Numbered from the stretch's first letter, positions 49,975-63,909 are shown. The stretch: DNA of 64,000 nt from Pyxicephalus adspersus (GCF_032062135.1 NC_092861.1:65192992-65256991), one strand, 5' to 3'. Notes: generated by a model not told the origin, from the letters alone. A program made the numbers and translations.

Positions 49975-50310
49975 GAACAAGAGGGCAGTCTTTGCGTCTG
50001 GAGGAAAAGAAGTTTAAACTCCAGATAAAGAAGCGATTCTTCACTGTAAGGTCTGTGAAAATGTGGAATCAGCTCCCTCAGGAAGTAGTTTCAGCAACTA
50101 CTATAGATTGCTTTAAGAAAAAGCTGGATGGTTTTTTTTAGAAGCCCAGGATTCAACTGAATAATAAAGCTTTAAATAAAGATAACAGAGACTGAGATCT
50201 AGGGTACATCCAATTCCCTTATTGGAATCAGGAAGGAATATTTTTGCCCTGTGGAGCAAATTGTACCAGGGGTTTTTTGCCTTCTTTTGAATCAACTATG
50301 TCCATAGGGT
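49975..50310 (+). pseudogene. Retroelement C-terminal relic (WNQLPQEVV)
   Basis: One frame reads RLEEKKFKLQIKKRFFTVRS then VKMWNQLPQEVVSATTID and CFKKKLDGF. The WNxLPxEVV...FKxxLD pattern is typical of the C-terminus of CR1/L2-type LINE reverse transcriptases. The downstream part GGAATCAGGAAGGAATATTT with GGGGTTTTTTGCCTTCTTT is a recurrent vertebrate repeat tail. No upstream RT domain is visible. Confidence 0.6.
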
Positions 50311-51034
50311 TTTATATCTGAGTAATTATGTAGAACAAGTTCAATTTAATGTGACTAACTACTAACAGCTATCTCTTGACCTTTTTGAATAAGAACCCTA
50401 ACAAACATATCCTTTGAGTTCCTGTTTTGGTGACCATGTAAGAATTAGGGGTATTTACTCAACAGGGACTCAGATTGTTTAATACAATAGAAACAACAAA
50501 GAAAGGGTAAATGTATTTGTCAATAAGTGCTACAGCACATCATTTTTAAACAGGAGGCCACATTTTAGGGTCACATTTTATATAAGACCAGTAATTATGT
50601 TTAACATAACTGCTGAAAAAGACAGCAACTGTTAAACATTCAGTTATTGAAGATTGTCATCAAAAGTCGAACCAATAAGACGGGTTAAACCAAAAGTCAC
50701 TATCAACCAGTTCAGCGAAGTGCTACAATTTCTAACCAATATAGAATGTCAAGGAAAGTCTTCTATATTTCCAATAACTGATCCCTGCTTTTACATTATT
50801 GCTTTGTAAAGTTCAAGGATGGGGGTGGGAAAACAAAATCCTGTATTTATCAACCCCGATCCCCTATAAAGCTATAGTTCAAAAGGAAAGAAACTCATCT
50901 TAGCAGTTCAGGTTAAGTCCAAAAGTGGGGATCTTCAGATTGGGCATTTTACACAAGGATAGTCTGACATATAATAGTTGCAATTTGTTTATTGTACAAG
51001 TCACACTAACAATAACATCTACAGTATATAACAA

Positions 51035-51074
51035 ATCAATAGATGGTTAGTCACATCGATAGACGGTTAGTGAA
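51035..51074. repeat. 20-bp tandem duplication
   Basis: ATCAATAGATGGTTAGTCAC followed by ATCGATAGACGGTTAGTGAA, 16 of 20 identical. Confidence 0.8.
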
Positions 51075-51129
51075 GTACAACGTGTTTTTATTTTAAATTA
51101 TGCTTTTAAATAAATAAATAAAGTAAATC

Positions 51130-51240
51130 AATCTGTGTGGTCCATTCTTTTTAGTCCTTTGACCCAACACATTTTGCAAATAATGCTTCATCAGGGGTGA
51201 TGATAAAAAAGATATATAAGATTATGGGAATAATGAGGCA
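51130..51240. repeat. Repeat fragment with CTTCATCAGGGGTGATGA
   Basis: CCCAACACATTTTGCAAAT and CTTCATCAGGGGTGATGA are a decayed form of the GCGAAACGCGT / TTCATCAGG module seen at 15.64 and 34.3 kb. Confidence 0.45.
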
Positions 51241-54066
51241 TTCATCAGTCATGATAGTCTTAGGTTAGATAGGAAGGAAATACTCCGATGTGGTTTACTG
51301 AAAGTTGTATGATATATAACCTTTGGACTCAATTTACCCTGTAGTATGAGTTCCCATCCTCTTAAAATTTTTGTAGTCAGAAGCTATCACCCCTATCTAA
51401 CCCTCCAGTAACATATAATGGAACAGACCATTTAACCAGCATTTAACGGCCATGTTTTCCAGAAGCAAGTCTGAACATACCCTTACATTTTTATTCTTGT
51501 GACTTTCTTTGGTAGACTATTGTACGTAAGTGGAGCTGCTAATATTTGATTAGTTTGATTTATTTTATGTACCCTATATGTTTACTTTAAATTGACATTT
51601 TCATTGACTTAATTGAAAAAAAAATTAAGTAATGTGATTGGGGGAAAAAGGAGAAAATTAAAGCTTGAAACAAAAACAAGTGATACTGCCAGGATCAAGT
51701 TCAGTAACAGCAGAGCATAACTGCTGTAGAAATGCAAGCACTGCAGCACACTCCAGTTTTGTTTGCTAATTATGATAATATTTGTAGAGGTTACCAGCAG
51801 AGCTATAATGAGCACATAAAACTGTCTTGAGCGCTTATTAATGCATACTGAGAAAAAAAAGTCCAGGAATGATCCGAGTAAAAAAAAACATACATTTTTA
51901 TTTTATTTTTTGCACCACATTCAACACTGTATATAGGAAGAGCAAGTAGAACCACTTCTGGTTAAGTTAAAAATATGCAAATGCCCCAAGCTTGTATACA
52001 GGATGGATTTTGAAAATTGGGCACTTCCATCACAGGGTTAAATGTTAATCAACAATTCCCTTTATCAATTATCAAGGAAATATAAGCACATGAACAAAAT
52101 CATAATGGAAATGTAGAGATTTAACATAAAGTGGAGAATAGAAAAAAACACAAGACTAACAAGCGTGATGTATGTCTTGTAATAGCAAAGGATCATTCAT
52201 AAATATGTGAAGGGAATTACCAACTGTTAATTCACAAAGTAATGGATACATTAGCTATTTAAAAAGTATAGGAATTGCTAGTAAAAATAGCAGAGGTAAT
52301 GTTACTCAGTGGTAATTTTTTCACAAGTGAGAGTCTAAATTCTGAAATTGACCTAATCTATTTATTCTAAATATCACAAGATTGGATACTGACCCTTAGA
52401 ATCAGCACATTGCAAGCTTGTGGTAAATAAGTTATTTGCATTGATTGTATCAAACCACTAGGACCCTTGGGTACTAATAATGTGGTTTCTGTTTATTCAC
52501 AGAATATTGGATGCATTTGGTTTTCCACTATGTCTATGTTGTCATTTATATAAAAGTAAAATGTTCAGTGTATTAATCAACTGGAAAACCAAATCTGTTT
52601 AAAATGTCAATTTGTCAACATGGATAACATTTAAATAAAATTTAGTATTGTTAAAGCATCAATAATAAATCTGTGTATGTCAGAAAAGAGCTGTGATAAA
52701 TAAAGAGCACATTGCATTTGGAGACTGCTGCAGGCTTTAACCACATCAATTCTGTAGTTCTGCCCTGGGCTTTCAAGCATTAACGGATTTTTTGTTACAG
52801 TTATAGCTGAAATCTACAATAAACTCAATCTAATACATGCTGGTTTATTCACTAGGGTAGCAGAATAAGGCATAATAATGCAGTAACCTACAGCAACCAA
52901 CCAAAAATCATACCCTGATATATACTGGAATCTAGTCAGCTCCATAGTTTATTAAAATGTGTAATTTTATCATTGCTTTATGCACTACCCTGTTATGTGT
53001 GCCCATGTTTAGACTCTTTACAGATTTCTCAATACCTTTGTAATCAAATGTTCACAGCACAGCAGGGGTGGAGTGGATCAAAGAGTATGTGAAATTTTCC
53101 AAGCGTGACTCGGATGTTTCCCAAGGGAATAGTTCAGATGTTTTACCCCACCAGCTGTCATACCTTATATATCAAAATTATCAGGACTAATAAATTCCTT
53201 GGACTTCTGAAATTTATTAGCTGGCCATATGTTTAGGAGGGTGGATAGATGTGAGAATAACCTGTCTACTGAAATGTGTGGTTGTAGCTAACATCTTAAA
53301 TTAGTACCTGAGAACCCAAACTGTAAAGCAACAAATATATCTTTCTTTCAAAAATACATTAACCAGGTATATATATTACAGACATCAGGACTGCAGACCA
53401 ATCCAGATCATTTTAGTGGGTTTGAAAATCTAGTGATTTTGTGTTTATTGGTATTGCGGCACAGATTCTAGATCCTTCATTTCTACTTTGTTCCAAAAGA
53501 TTCTCCTTATTTGCCTTAACTTCCATTAGGATCATACCCAATTCCACATTGTATTATATTTTAAGTATATTTTCATTGGTAATGTAATAAATATATATTT
53601 TTTTAAATGAGACCCTTAAAGGTGCTTCTCCTTTTTTTTTCCTACTACGTCTAAACTTTCAGCTTACTCTAGGGAAAGCTGGGAGCTAACAATGTTCTTC
53701 TAAACTTTAGCTACTGACGTTTTGTTACACCACAATTGGCACTACTTTGAAAAAAATCTGAATCAGTCTCCAAAAGGAATAAAGACAACTTTATAATAAA
53801 GAGCAGGAAGATAGCAGAAACAATATACTTATTTAAGGTAGTGAACTCTACTTTTTATATGTCAGGAAAAAGGTTATGCTGATTCTGAAACTGTATATGA
53901 GAGCATGGCCAATAGGAGTAGTGTGTACATAGTGTACTAGGTCTTGAAAAATGGCATCAAAATTGGTTGATGAATGACCAAGCTGAGACATTTCAGCTCC
54001 CACAAAATGGCTGTCTATACCATTAAACCTAATATTACACTGCTATTACAATCTTTAGATATCATG

Positions 54067-54452
54067 AGCCTGATTTATTAAAGCTCTCCAAGGCTGGAGA
54101 GGATACACTTTCATTGGTAAAGGTGGAGGACACAGCAAACCTGGAATGGATCTGGTCCAGGACTGAAAATCTTTGCTAACAAATAGCAAATGACTTTTAA
54201 GAAATCCATTCTAGGTTTGCTGGATCACCCAGTTTCACTGATAAAAGTGTCCCCCCCAAAAGATTAAAAATAAAATTGACCTTAGACTACATTATTGACA
54301 TATGACTATGGTAGACAGTGAGTGTCATGACTGGGGACTTTGTACACCACTGTGTAATATGAATAAATAAAATCACATAAATACTGTGAAATAATAAAAA
54401 ATAATATTAATAACATCCTCTCTAGCGTTGGAGAGCTTTATTAAATCAGGCC
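54067..54452. mobile_element. Palindromic MITE copy 6, split by a SINE 3' end
   Basis: Left part 54067-54249 starts GCCTGATTTATTAAAGCTCT and includes AACCTGGAATGGATCTGGTC and GTTTGCTGGATCACCCAG. The element's last bases resume near 54415 with CATCCTCTCTAGCGTTGGAG and TTTATTAAATCAGGCCCC. Confidence 0.9.
54251..54414 (+). mobile_element. 5'-truncated SINE inserted in the MITE
   Basis: ATTGACCTTAGACTACATTA, ATGACTATGGTAGACAGTG and CACTGTGTAATATGAATAAA match the 3' half of the SINE at 5.15 kb. It ends in AATAATATTAATAA. The tRNA-like head is absent. Confidence 0.85.
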
Positions 54453-55768
54453 CCATGTGTTTAAGATATCCTTTACTATACTACAAACATCAGGTCATAT
54501 GAAATTGTGTTGAGCAGACGAGTTTTTAGACGATACTGTGAGACTACTGAGTCTTATTATAAAACAGTTAATCTGACATTCAGCATTGTTTTCTAGTGGA
54601 GAATCGGTCATTCTCATTGAAAACAAACACACCTGGAAGATCCTCTATCAGAGTGAGACATGATACATGTGCTATAGTATGCCATAATAATTTAAAAGGC
54701 TGTATATTTCAGTTGAATGCTAAAAATGAATACCAGACCATAGAGATCTATGTTACATAAGGTACCAGACAATAAAAAAGTATAATATTCTAATAAATAC
54801 ATTTTCACTGGACATTGGAACTAGTAGGATTATGGCAATACATTGGAATCTGCCATTAAGCAACATTCCCCGGTGAAGAATCAACCACTCACATTGAACA
54901 CACACAAGGGAGTTCCTCCACCAGAGAATGTTGCTGAATACAGATTGACTGCTTTTTAAATTGACTTATTTATCATATTATACATCAGAAATGCATTCAT
55001 ATTTCACCAAAGAACAGGTGCTTGTCCACATTATTACTTGATTACAGACAAACACAATAACAGCTGTTAAAATTCATGAACAAATAATATAAATGGTAAG
55101 TTAGAAATATTGCATTTACAAAAACATTACATGTTACTTATCTGCCTACAGTACTTTACTTTGCATTCAAATATTTTCTTTCATAAAGTTGATTCCTGAT
55201 AATTGGGAGAAAGCTACAATCAGAATTAGAATGAAAACTCAAGTATCTCTTGTCCCAGAGGATAAAAATGTATACTGCAGTGGAAAGAAAAAAAACACAA
55301 AATGCTGGTGTAATTATTTCATTATGCTCCTGTTCACGACCTTACCACATTTCCATAATCTTAAGGTTTTAGAAAAAGGTTCTGTAACTTTATACATCTC
55401 AGTGTTTGTTCTGGCAGACCACCAAGACTAAATATGTTTTCATTACACAGGCCATCAAAACATGACCCTTCTACACTATCTGATACAGAACATGCTCTAT
55501 AAAAATATGAAGCCTAGCACTTTATTAAAAAATACACTTGTTCTGTCTGCTCCTTTTACCTGTAGATTCAAGTAATACATTTGTCAAGAGAGATTTCTTT
55601 CTAACTCTAATCATTTCCATGTACTAACACCTCTACAATGTTGATGGAAAAAAATAAACCTGTTGTGACCATTTCTAAAACCAAATTATCTTTTATTTTT
55701 GTGGCTGTCCCTTTAGTCAATATTAGGCAAAATATGAAAAACAACCCAATTATATCCAACCCATTATC

Positions 55769-56067
55769 TAGCGTTTCTTGATCTTTCTAACTTGGGGGAA
55801 CCATTAAAATAACGTTCAGGTCTTCATGGAACCCCTGCTATATTTACTATATCCACAGACCACAGTACATTCGAGTGGTGACCAGTGGGAAGAAAATCTT
55901 TTATATTGTTGGCCATTGGGAAGAATGTCACCCTTACAGGAAGCCAAAAAGATCATTGGTGTCAATTAAACTAACCTAGGAGTCACTAATTGCCCATTGT
56001 TTAAAGAAACTTTAGCAACTTCTGGAGGAAATCTAGGGTTGCACAGAACCCTGGTTGGGAAACTCTA
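55769..56067 (-). mobile_element. hAT-like non-autonomous element
   Basis: Left TAGCGTTTCTTGATC and right, reversed, TAGAGTTTCCCAACC are imperfect inverted ends. AACTTGGGGGAACC and CACAGAACCCTGG lie just inside. The interior matches 61.87-62.09 kb in opposite orientation. The target duplication is doubtful. Confidence 0.6.
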
Positions 56068-56171
56068 CCCTAATTGATATGCTATGTGAACACTCTCTTT
56101 GTTAAGTGACCACTCCCCATTCTTTAAAGTAACCGTATTGCCTCAAAATGTGTAAGACACGTAATCTAATT

Positions 56172-56337
56172 CAAGGGTCGCCAACCGGTGATCCGTGAGA
56201 AAATTTTAGACCTGCGATGGGAGAGTAAGTGGGTTCTTGAATCATGACGTCACTCTGGCTCACGGCTCCCCACACATGTGTGGTCTGGAGTCCATGCATT
56301 TAGTAGTCCATAGGTCCAAAAAGGTTGGGGACCACTG
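56172..56337. mobile_element. hAT-type MITE, 166 bp
   Basis: The left end CAAGGGTCGCCAACCGG and right end (reverse CAGTGGTCCCCAACC) are flanked by 8-bp repeats ATCTAATT (56164-56171) and ATCTAAAT (56338-56345). Confidence 0.85.
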
Positions 56338-59300
56338 ATCTAAATAATACAATAATTGCTAATATACTTAAAGAACAAAGGTTTCTGGGCTCGAAAAAGA
56401 AGTGCATTATTATGCAAAATAGTACAACTTTGTACAATTTTATGTAAGTTTTCTATCTGTAGCCATTTCACTCTAAATTGGAAATAATACTTTTAAACCT
56501 TTCAAGTGCCCAGACATGGTTAGTTAATGTTCATGTTATACTTCACCCCTTAAAAGATTTTTCTACCAACCAATATTTACATACACATACAAGTTTGTAT
56601 AATGTAAGCATCCTTGGTGCCATTATTCTCAGCTGGTAAAATAAAGGTCTTAACATTTTGTTAGAAATGTTAAAAATACACGCACAATAACTAATATATC
56701 CTGAAGGCAGAAACCAATAGGTTTTAATATTACAAAGCAATCATAAAACATTATAGAAGAAATGGCTAACTCCATGTGGTCATTAGGCTGGTTAAAAAAA
56801 AATAGGAAATTAAAGGTTTACTTTGTGTCTGGCATTTTATATGAAGACAGAGCTGATCAATTTAAAATATTATTGAACTCAAAACACGAGTTGATCAGGA
56901 AGTTTCTTTATTGTAGAAGGGACATAAATTGTCTTTTTTGCATTAAAACAATCTTACCTATCTGCAATCTTTTTGTAGAATGTACACAAGTTGCACATGT
57001 TGAGTACATTCTCAGCATACCTCTGTGGCAGAAAGAATAAACTATTATGTACATGCACAGAAATGATATCATTCCAGCCTGGCCAATCAAGGTCTCAAAC
57101 CTTTGAATGGTGAAAACCTTGGCTCTGCAACCGGAGGTGACTTTACCACCACTTTAATTACAGCAAAAGGAATATTTTCAAGATAGCTAAAATACTTTTT
57201 GATTTTTGTGCATTATACATTTGCCAACATTTTGGCAGACTTTCCTTGGAGCTTTAAACATGTACAAAAATAACTTGTGAGCTTTCTTTACCATAACATA
57301 TAACATCTCACAGACTGAATAAATCTGTTCTGAGTATTATAAATAATATGCTATGTTAGTGTGTGATTGTATGCTTTGATGAAAGAGTAAACATAATGTG
57401 CACTAACAATAGGCTGAATTTGTATGTCTGCTATGGATGATACCTTCACTTTTTCCAAACTCTGGTTGCCTCCCTGCAGTGCACAATATGTCTGTGAACA
57501 CCTAGTATGAAATTACAGACATTACCGAATTAGAAACAGTATATCACACAACCATTTTCAGCTAGGCAAATGCTTAAATGAAAAATGATGATAGTTTGAA
57601 ATTGCTAAAGCTATCTGTCAGCTTTTCAAGGATCACATTTGTAAAAAAATTCCCATGATCACATAAGGGCTATTGAGAAAGCCATTTGTAGTCGCATGGC
57701 AATTCTTAATTAGTCTTCCACTGTGATTAACATACTGTTCTTTGACAAAAGGCCCCACAGCCATTGTAATAGAATGGAAATACACAGATCAGAATGTTCA
57801 CAAATGCAAAAGGCACCGTACTTAGAAAACGATGATATCCCTGAGCTTTCAGGTAATTGATAAAAAATGTGAAATATACACTTTGAGATAAGCCGTGGGT
57901 TGGAGGTTATATATGTCAGAGGATCTATGGCATCATCTTAGCATTCAGGCATATGCCACTGGTAACATACAAAATAATGAAAGCAAAGTATATTTCCTTT
58001 TAAAGCCTTCCTCCCCTCTGCTGAATAGTCATTTAAATTATTAAAATGTTCTTTGACAGATCCTGGATTACATTTTGTTAAAATGCTGAAAGTACCAGCA
58101 TTAATAACCTTATTTAATACAGTTCTCTCTATTTTGCAGTCATTTCCTACAGTGCCTCAATTATCGCTCTGCTAGGCATGCCCTTTTCTTCTAGTTACTC
58201 TATATATAACTTGGAGGACTTGCAAGATCACGCCTCTACCACATCAGTTGTAAAAAGACATAAGCCTGCCCAGCTATCAAAAGAGAAAAATATATATGCA
58301 TCACTACGCCTTCATCTTAAAAGGAAAGGAAATTATGAAGTGGACACACAATTAGTTATCTAATCACTTTGCTACTTTTTACAAATTGACAGCAAACTAA
58401 TAATTACTAATAAAGTAATGCTAGCTATCTATTAATGTAGCAGATGGAAATGTAAAATACATGTAATTTACACGTATCTCAACTATAGTTCACCATACAA
58501 ATAGGATAAATGTGCAAAAATCGGAAGTAACCAATGAAAAATATTCTTTTTGATTATTTTTCTCTCCTTGTTATGTTCTCCTGCACAGTAAAAGTCCATT
58601 TCCATCTATTCATTACGCTCAATCTTCAACATCCAATGCCCATCACCTTTAAGTCTTCCCTGCACATATTTGATGCATTTCTTCTTTGGTCTTCATGTCT
58701 TCCTCCTGGACTTAATACCTTCCAATGTCCTAATCACATTGTTAAATTAACCATTTCTCTAAAATTCGAAAACATATCTAGGGGATTTAAGTAGAAAAGG
58801 AGCAGGGCACTCAAGAAGTTAAATATATAGAGTGATGGTCTGTAAATAGAGACGGGGAAGAATGGGTGAAAAAAAATATTTTGGAATTCTTCTTTATACT
58901 ATATATAAGTTATATACGTTTCTTATGTGCTTAAATGTTTATAGCATTTTTCTCCTTCTGAGTCTAAAAGCTTTTATTAAAACATCTTTCCTAAACACCC
59001 ACTTGCCTACAATATAGTTTGTGCACCTTTGCTTTTGTTACTATTCCTGTCCCTGCTGCATACTGTAGCAATATGCTACAGCATAGTTTCATACATTTGA
59101 ATTGATGATAGATTTCTGTGACGAAATCCTTGATCCCATCCTTGTCTAGTGAAAAATAACATTCTGTCCATCTATTACTCTGCTTTATATGTAGCAAAGC
59201 ATTTTCACTCTTTCATGTATTTTTTTTTTTTAGAATGACAAAGGTGGACTGCACTACTCTGAAACCTTGACATAAAGTAAAAGCATATTGGGTTTTTATA

Positions 59301-60436
59301 CTGCTTTGGAATTCTTGGAAATGCACCTTTCTGAACAAATGTGTCAGTTACTTCTGGTAGCTTGAACCTAGGACCTCAGCTCTAGTATATGTGAATGGGT
59401 CAACAGAAGATATCTCTTCATGAAGATACCAAATATCTTTTTATGTGCTTTATTTACTAGTCATGGCAACACATATCATCAACATTTAGTTTTTGTTTTG
59501 TTCTTTTACATTAAAAGCTCCCAAGCTGCCTATAAAAATTAGGGGGAGATTAAAACAAGCTATGGTTTGATTATCCTCAGGGTATCAGATCTTTATAGGT
59601 ATACTAAATCTTTATAGTTGGCTATATTTAGCTATTATGGCCAAAACAAATTTTGTTTTGCATTATCACCCTTTCTCCCTATAGAGCAGCGTATCTTTGC
59701 AGAGGTTCAACACACCCCTGCTTAGTCAGTGCAGGAACCCTTCTAATCAGTTTGGAGCATGAACATTGAAGTTGTAGGTCTGACTCAGTAGAAGGATTGT
59801 ACTACGTCTGCAATGGGACCTCTCTTCCCATACAGTAGATAAAGGTCACACTCTGAACTTAGGGATGCTTTGTAAAGGAAGCAGCTGTAAAACCCTGCAA
59901 ACCTTGTATTGATCACTGATTGGGAATTGGCTGCTAGTGGCAGAACCACTTGTGATAGCATTTGGGTTTACAGCCATTTCAAAGATTGGAGAGATTGGGA
60001 TGACACAGACCCTTGAGTGTAAACTGTTTTAAACGATTTTTTCAGTCCATATTGTGAGAGATACAAATCCTATAACCAGGTGGTCTGAGATTACCATTCA
60101 TTATTGACATCTACTATGGACATTTTATCATGTGTGTGTTTGAACAGTTCTAAATCCTGTAGATTCTAGAACTTGTTGATTCAAGAATACTGTTGTGAAA
60201 AAAAAAATTCATAAGTATCCCAATAAGCAAACATGAAAAATAGAGAACTATAGCTTACATACTTTACAACAAATATAATTACTCTTTACTGTCACTCTTA
60301 TAAGTAACCAGGATGAAAGAAATGATTTGTTGAAGGCTGTGCATACATGTTCGGGTTGGTTCGCTAATAAATCCCTACATAAGAGTTATTTGCATTGTTA
60401 CAGTCATTGGTGAACAATAATTGGGGTTTGTAGGTT

Positions 60437-61068
60437 CTAGGGATGAGCGAAAAGGCCTCATTCGCGAATCCCAATGAAGTGCAGGTTCCCTCGCTCCCTG
60501 GGTTGATAAGTACAGCCCGGGAAGCGTGGGAACCATGGTCACAGCTGATTGGAGGCACACAAGTGCTTCCAATCAGCTGTGACTTCTGGCAAACTCTCAA
60601 TGGAGTTTCCCCATTGAGAGTTCATCTGCAGTTCAGTTCACACGGTCTCTGGGCTGATGAATACAGATCGGTGACCGTGGGAACCGGGGTCATAGCTGAT
60701 TGGAGGCACGCGAGTGCTTCCAATCAGCTGTGACTGCAGATGAACTCTCAATGGAGTTTCTTCATTAGGAGTTCATCTGCAGTTCAGTTCCCACGGTCAC
60801 CGGGCTGATAACTACAGCCCGGTGACAGTGGGAACAGCGGTCACAGCTGATTGGAGGCACGCAAGTTTCTCCATTGAGAGTTTAACTGTAGTTCAGTTCC
60901 CATGGTCACAAGGCTGATAAGTTTCTCCATTGAGAGTTCATCCGCAGTTCGGTGAGAACTCGACCTTGTGGCGAATCACAAGACCGTTCTCGCTTACATG
61001 TTCTGTAAGCCAAAGAGGCCTGATTCGCCATGAGATCAAAATTAAAAGTTTTGCTCGCTCATCCCTAG
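60437..61068. mobile_element. 632-bp MITE, CTAGGGATGAGCGA ends
   Basis: The left end CTAGGGATGAGCGA and the right end TCGCTCATCCCTAG are perfect inverted repeats. The direct repeat TAGGTT lies on both sides (60431-60436, 61069-61074). The interior has three to four repeats of a module with GGTCACAGCTGATTGGAGGC, CACGGTCACCGGGCTGATAA and CATTGAGAGTTCATCTGCAG, in alternating orientation. It also has an inner palindrome around GGCGAATCACAAGACCG. Long GC-rich frames over it are repeat-derived. Confidence 0.85.
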
Positions 61069-61871
61069 TAGGTTCTAATATTCATTCAAGCAGGTTGACA
61101 GTGCATGGATGAAAAAAAAAAATCTCCTAATTTACAATCTTTATTCAGAAGCAGACTGGCAAGAAATAGGATGGCAGTCTGGGCATGCTGAAGTAAGCTA
61201 AAACACCAACCCGAGCAGCATATATATTACAACCTGCATTCATCACATAGGTAAATGTAGGCTGTTATCCACATGCTTGCATCTGCTAGATTGCTGCATA
61301 CCATCTATTTTCTTGGGTGCGTTAAAACCTAGGCTTAGAATTAAAATAATTCCTGTCCTGTCTGTGTGACTGCTGTCTGAAAACATAACAAAACAGCTTG
61401 ATTTTGCAGGCAACATACAACATTAGAAGGAAGAAAAATGGAAAATCAACCCAAGCATGATAAGTGGTGTATCCTTTACCTGAACCTAAGCAATTTACAG
61501 TTTTTTTATTCTTTTCAAATTGCTCAGTATAGCAAACTTGCTTTTTGGTGCACCTCCAGCAAAATCCCAAAACACAAACTGCTTTTTACGATACACAGAT
61601 GGTTAATTTTAACTTTAAAGGCAGCTGTGTCACAGCTATATGTCAGCACAAACAGCATAAAAGCATAGAAAAACTTCCTAGTAGTGTGCATAATATCAAG
61701 AACAATGGTAAAGTACATATTTAAATAAAAAAAAACAGTTGTTTAGTATTGGATATGGGAATATTGATTATTTAAGGAACTCTTGATCCTTAACACTTTT
61801 TTTTTTTGGTTTATAATTTTCTAAAGTTAGTTTTATTTGTGTTAACATCCTGGCCTGTGTATTTCACAACC

Positions 61872-62092
61872 AGGGTTCCTCTAGAGGTTGCCAGGGGTTC
61901 CTTGAACCACTAGTAGTAGTTTGGACCACTCAGGTCAACTAACATTAATAGCAAAATCTTTTTGGCTCTCTGTAAGGGTGATATTCTTCCTATTGGCCAG
62001 CAATGTAAGAGGCATTCTTCCTACTGATCACCACACTAATATACTGTGAGCTGTGGCTATAGTATTTATAGAAAAGGTTCCCTAAGATCTGA
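61872..62092 (+). mobile_element. hAT-like element fragment
   Basis: CAGGGTTCCTCTAGAGGTTG, CTTTTTGGCTCTCTGTAAGG and ATTGGCCAGCAATGTAAG match the 55.77-56.07 kb element in the opposite orientation. The ends are worn. Confidence 0.6.
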
Positions 62093-63909
62093 AAAAATAT
62101 TTTTATGTTTAAAAAAAGGCTGGTATACAGCAGCGTGTTTGTAACACACACAACACTACCTTCAGGTTTTAGCCACTAGGTAAAATGTTTCTACCAGCAA
62201 AACTCCATGGGTTCTAGAACTTTACTGCTGAGTCTTAAAATTCCCCTACTTTTTGTGGGGGTGTATATAGGAAGTATATGTTGTTTTTCAATTTTTTTCA
62301 ATTCCCTAACAAAACATATTAATAAAGAAGGATGAATCCAATACTTTTGCTAGCAACTACTAAATGGGTCTGATAGAAGAAAACATTTATTCTCTGATTG
62401 TAAATTTGTAGAAGCTGTCACATGCGTAAACTCATCAATTACAATTAAGACAACAACTGGGTGCCTAAGTCACCTATCTATAAAAAAGTGAAAATCAAAT
62501 GAAAGAGTTCTTTTCTTTTCCCCATTTTTTCTGATTGTCATCTTTATAAAGCCATATTTATGAACGGTGATTGCCTTTTTTATGGTGTTTTTGATTGGTT
62601 TTCGATTGCCATAATGATCTTTATGCTGAACATAGGGATCCCTGTACACATGAATATGGTTCTGATCTCTACTTTTTAAGGTGACAATAAAGACCAACAG
62701 ACATTTTCACATTCATCACATATTTTATGTGTGTTATATACCTGTAAAAGTCTCCCTGGTGAAGACAAATATCTCTGAGACTGGTGCTGGGTGCTGCCAT
62801 CTTGAATGTGATGTCAGCATACTCAAAACTGTCACTCAGAAAACATTCCATAGCATTTCCTTCACTCTTCCCCAGGCAGCTACATAAAAGTTAAAGTAGT
62901 AAGGTGAGAAGGAACCAGGCCATCACAGCTAATAAGCACTCATAGAAGAGAAGGAGTATATGATCTGCAAGGAAGGAACAGACTAGCCTGAAGAATGACA
63001 GGAATAAAGCAGGCGTCAAATTGCTAGTGAACCTGACAAAAATTGTTTATGCAGAGGACAAATGCAAGTTAGCATTTAAAAAATGTTTGGCTTTACTTTT
63101 ATCAGCAATTTCTTGCATCTGGCAACAGGGTATTTTTAAATGAAATTTAATTCCTCGTAGGAAACCCAACATTAGAACTGTTAAATGTGGTTTAGTCTTA
63201 AAATTATTAAACAGCAGTAGCCCCTAAAGGTAACACTGATAAGAATGACAATGCTCAGTCCTTAAAAATGCTGTATGTATAAACAGGGTGTCATCTGCCA
63301 CAACCAGCCCTTGCTATTCAGGTTGATAGGCTGCATGATGCACAAAGGGTGATCCAGTCTACAAAGACTCACTTCTGGACTTCTGTCTAAAACAGACCTA
63401 CAGGCCCCTTTTAAATTTGCTAAGATGCACATTTCGAGCAGATCATTAGTTCCTCAATCAAAATCCTGCTGGTTCTAAATTGCATCTTTTATCACAGTGG
63501 GTGACTTCCAAATGTCAAACTTTACTGTGCATTTCGTCCATAGCATGACAGGTCACTTTTCAATAAATTTGAGTAACTGGTTCCAGATAGAGTTAAGGAA
63601 TCTTTGGTCACCTTATTCTACACTGGATGTCCTCTCTCTGTTCTGCTTCCACACATGCTTGACCCCATTTCTCCAGCTAGATCACTACAGAGTTCCCAGG
63701 GGAACATTACAAACATAATGTAGTCCTTCAGGACCGGGGAAGTCCAAAGAGGTCCTTTTACATGAGAAGAAAACACTCCACTGTATGATATGTCAGTTTA
63801 TCTCCAATATTTTCCCTATTACTTCCAATTCCTTACTGACTTTCCCTTTCCCCCTCAAAATATTATTTTTTTCTTTGGGGACCCATAATGCTAGAAAAGA
63901 ACTAGTACC

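Noticed and set aside
58178..58363. Open frame beginning MPFSSSYSIYNLEDL
   Set aside because: It has no recognisable domain, and neither its length nor its AT-rich composition exceeds chance.
60364..60733. Several long overlapping GC-rich frames
   Set aside because: They come from the alternating modules of the MITE at 60437-61068.
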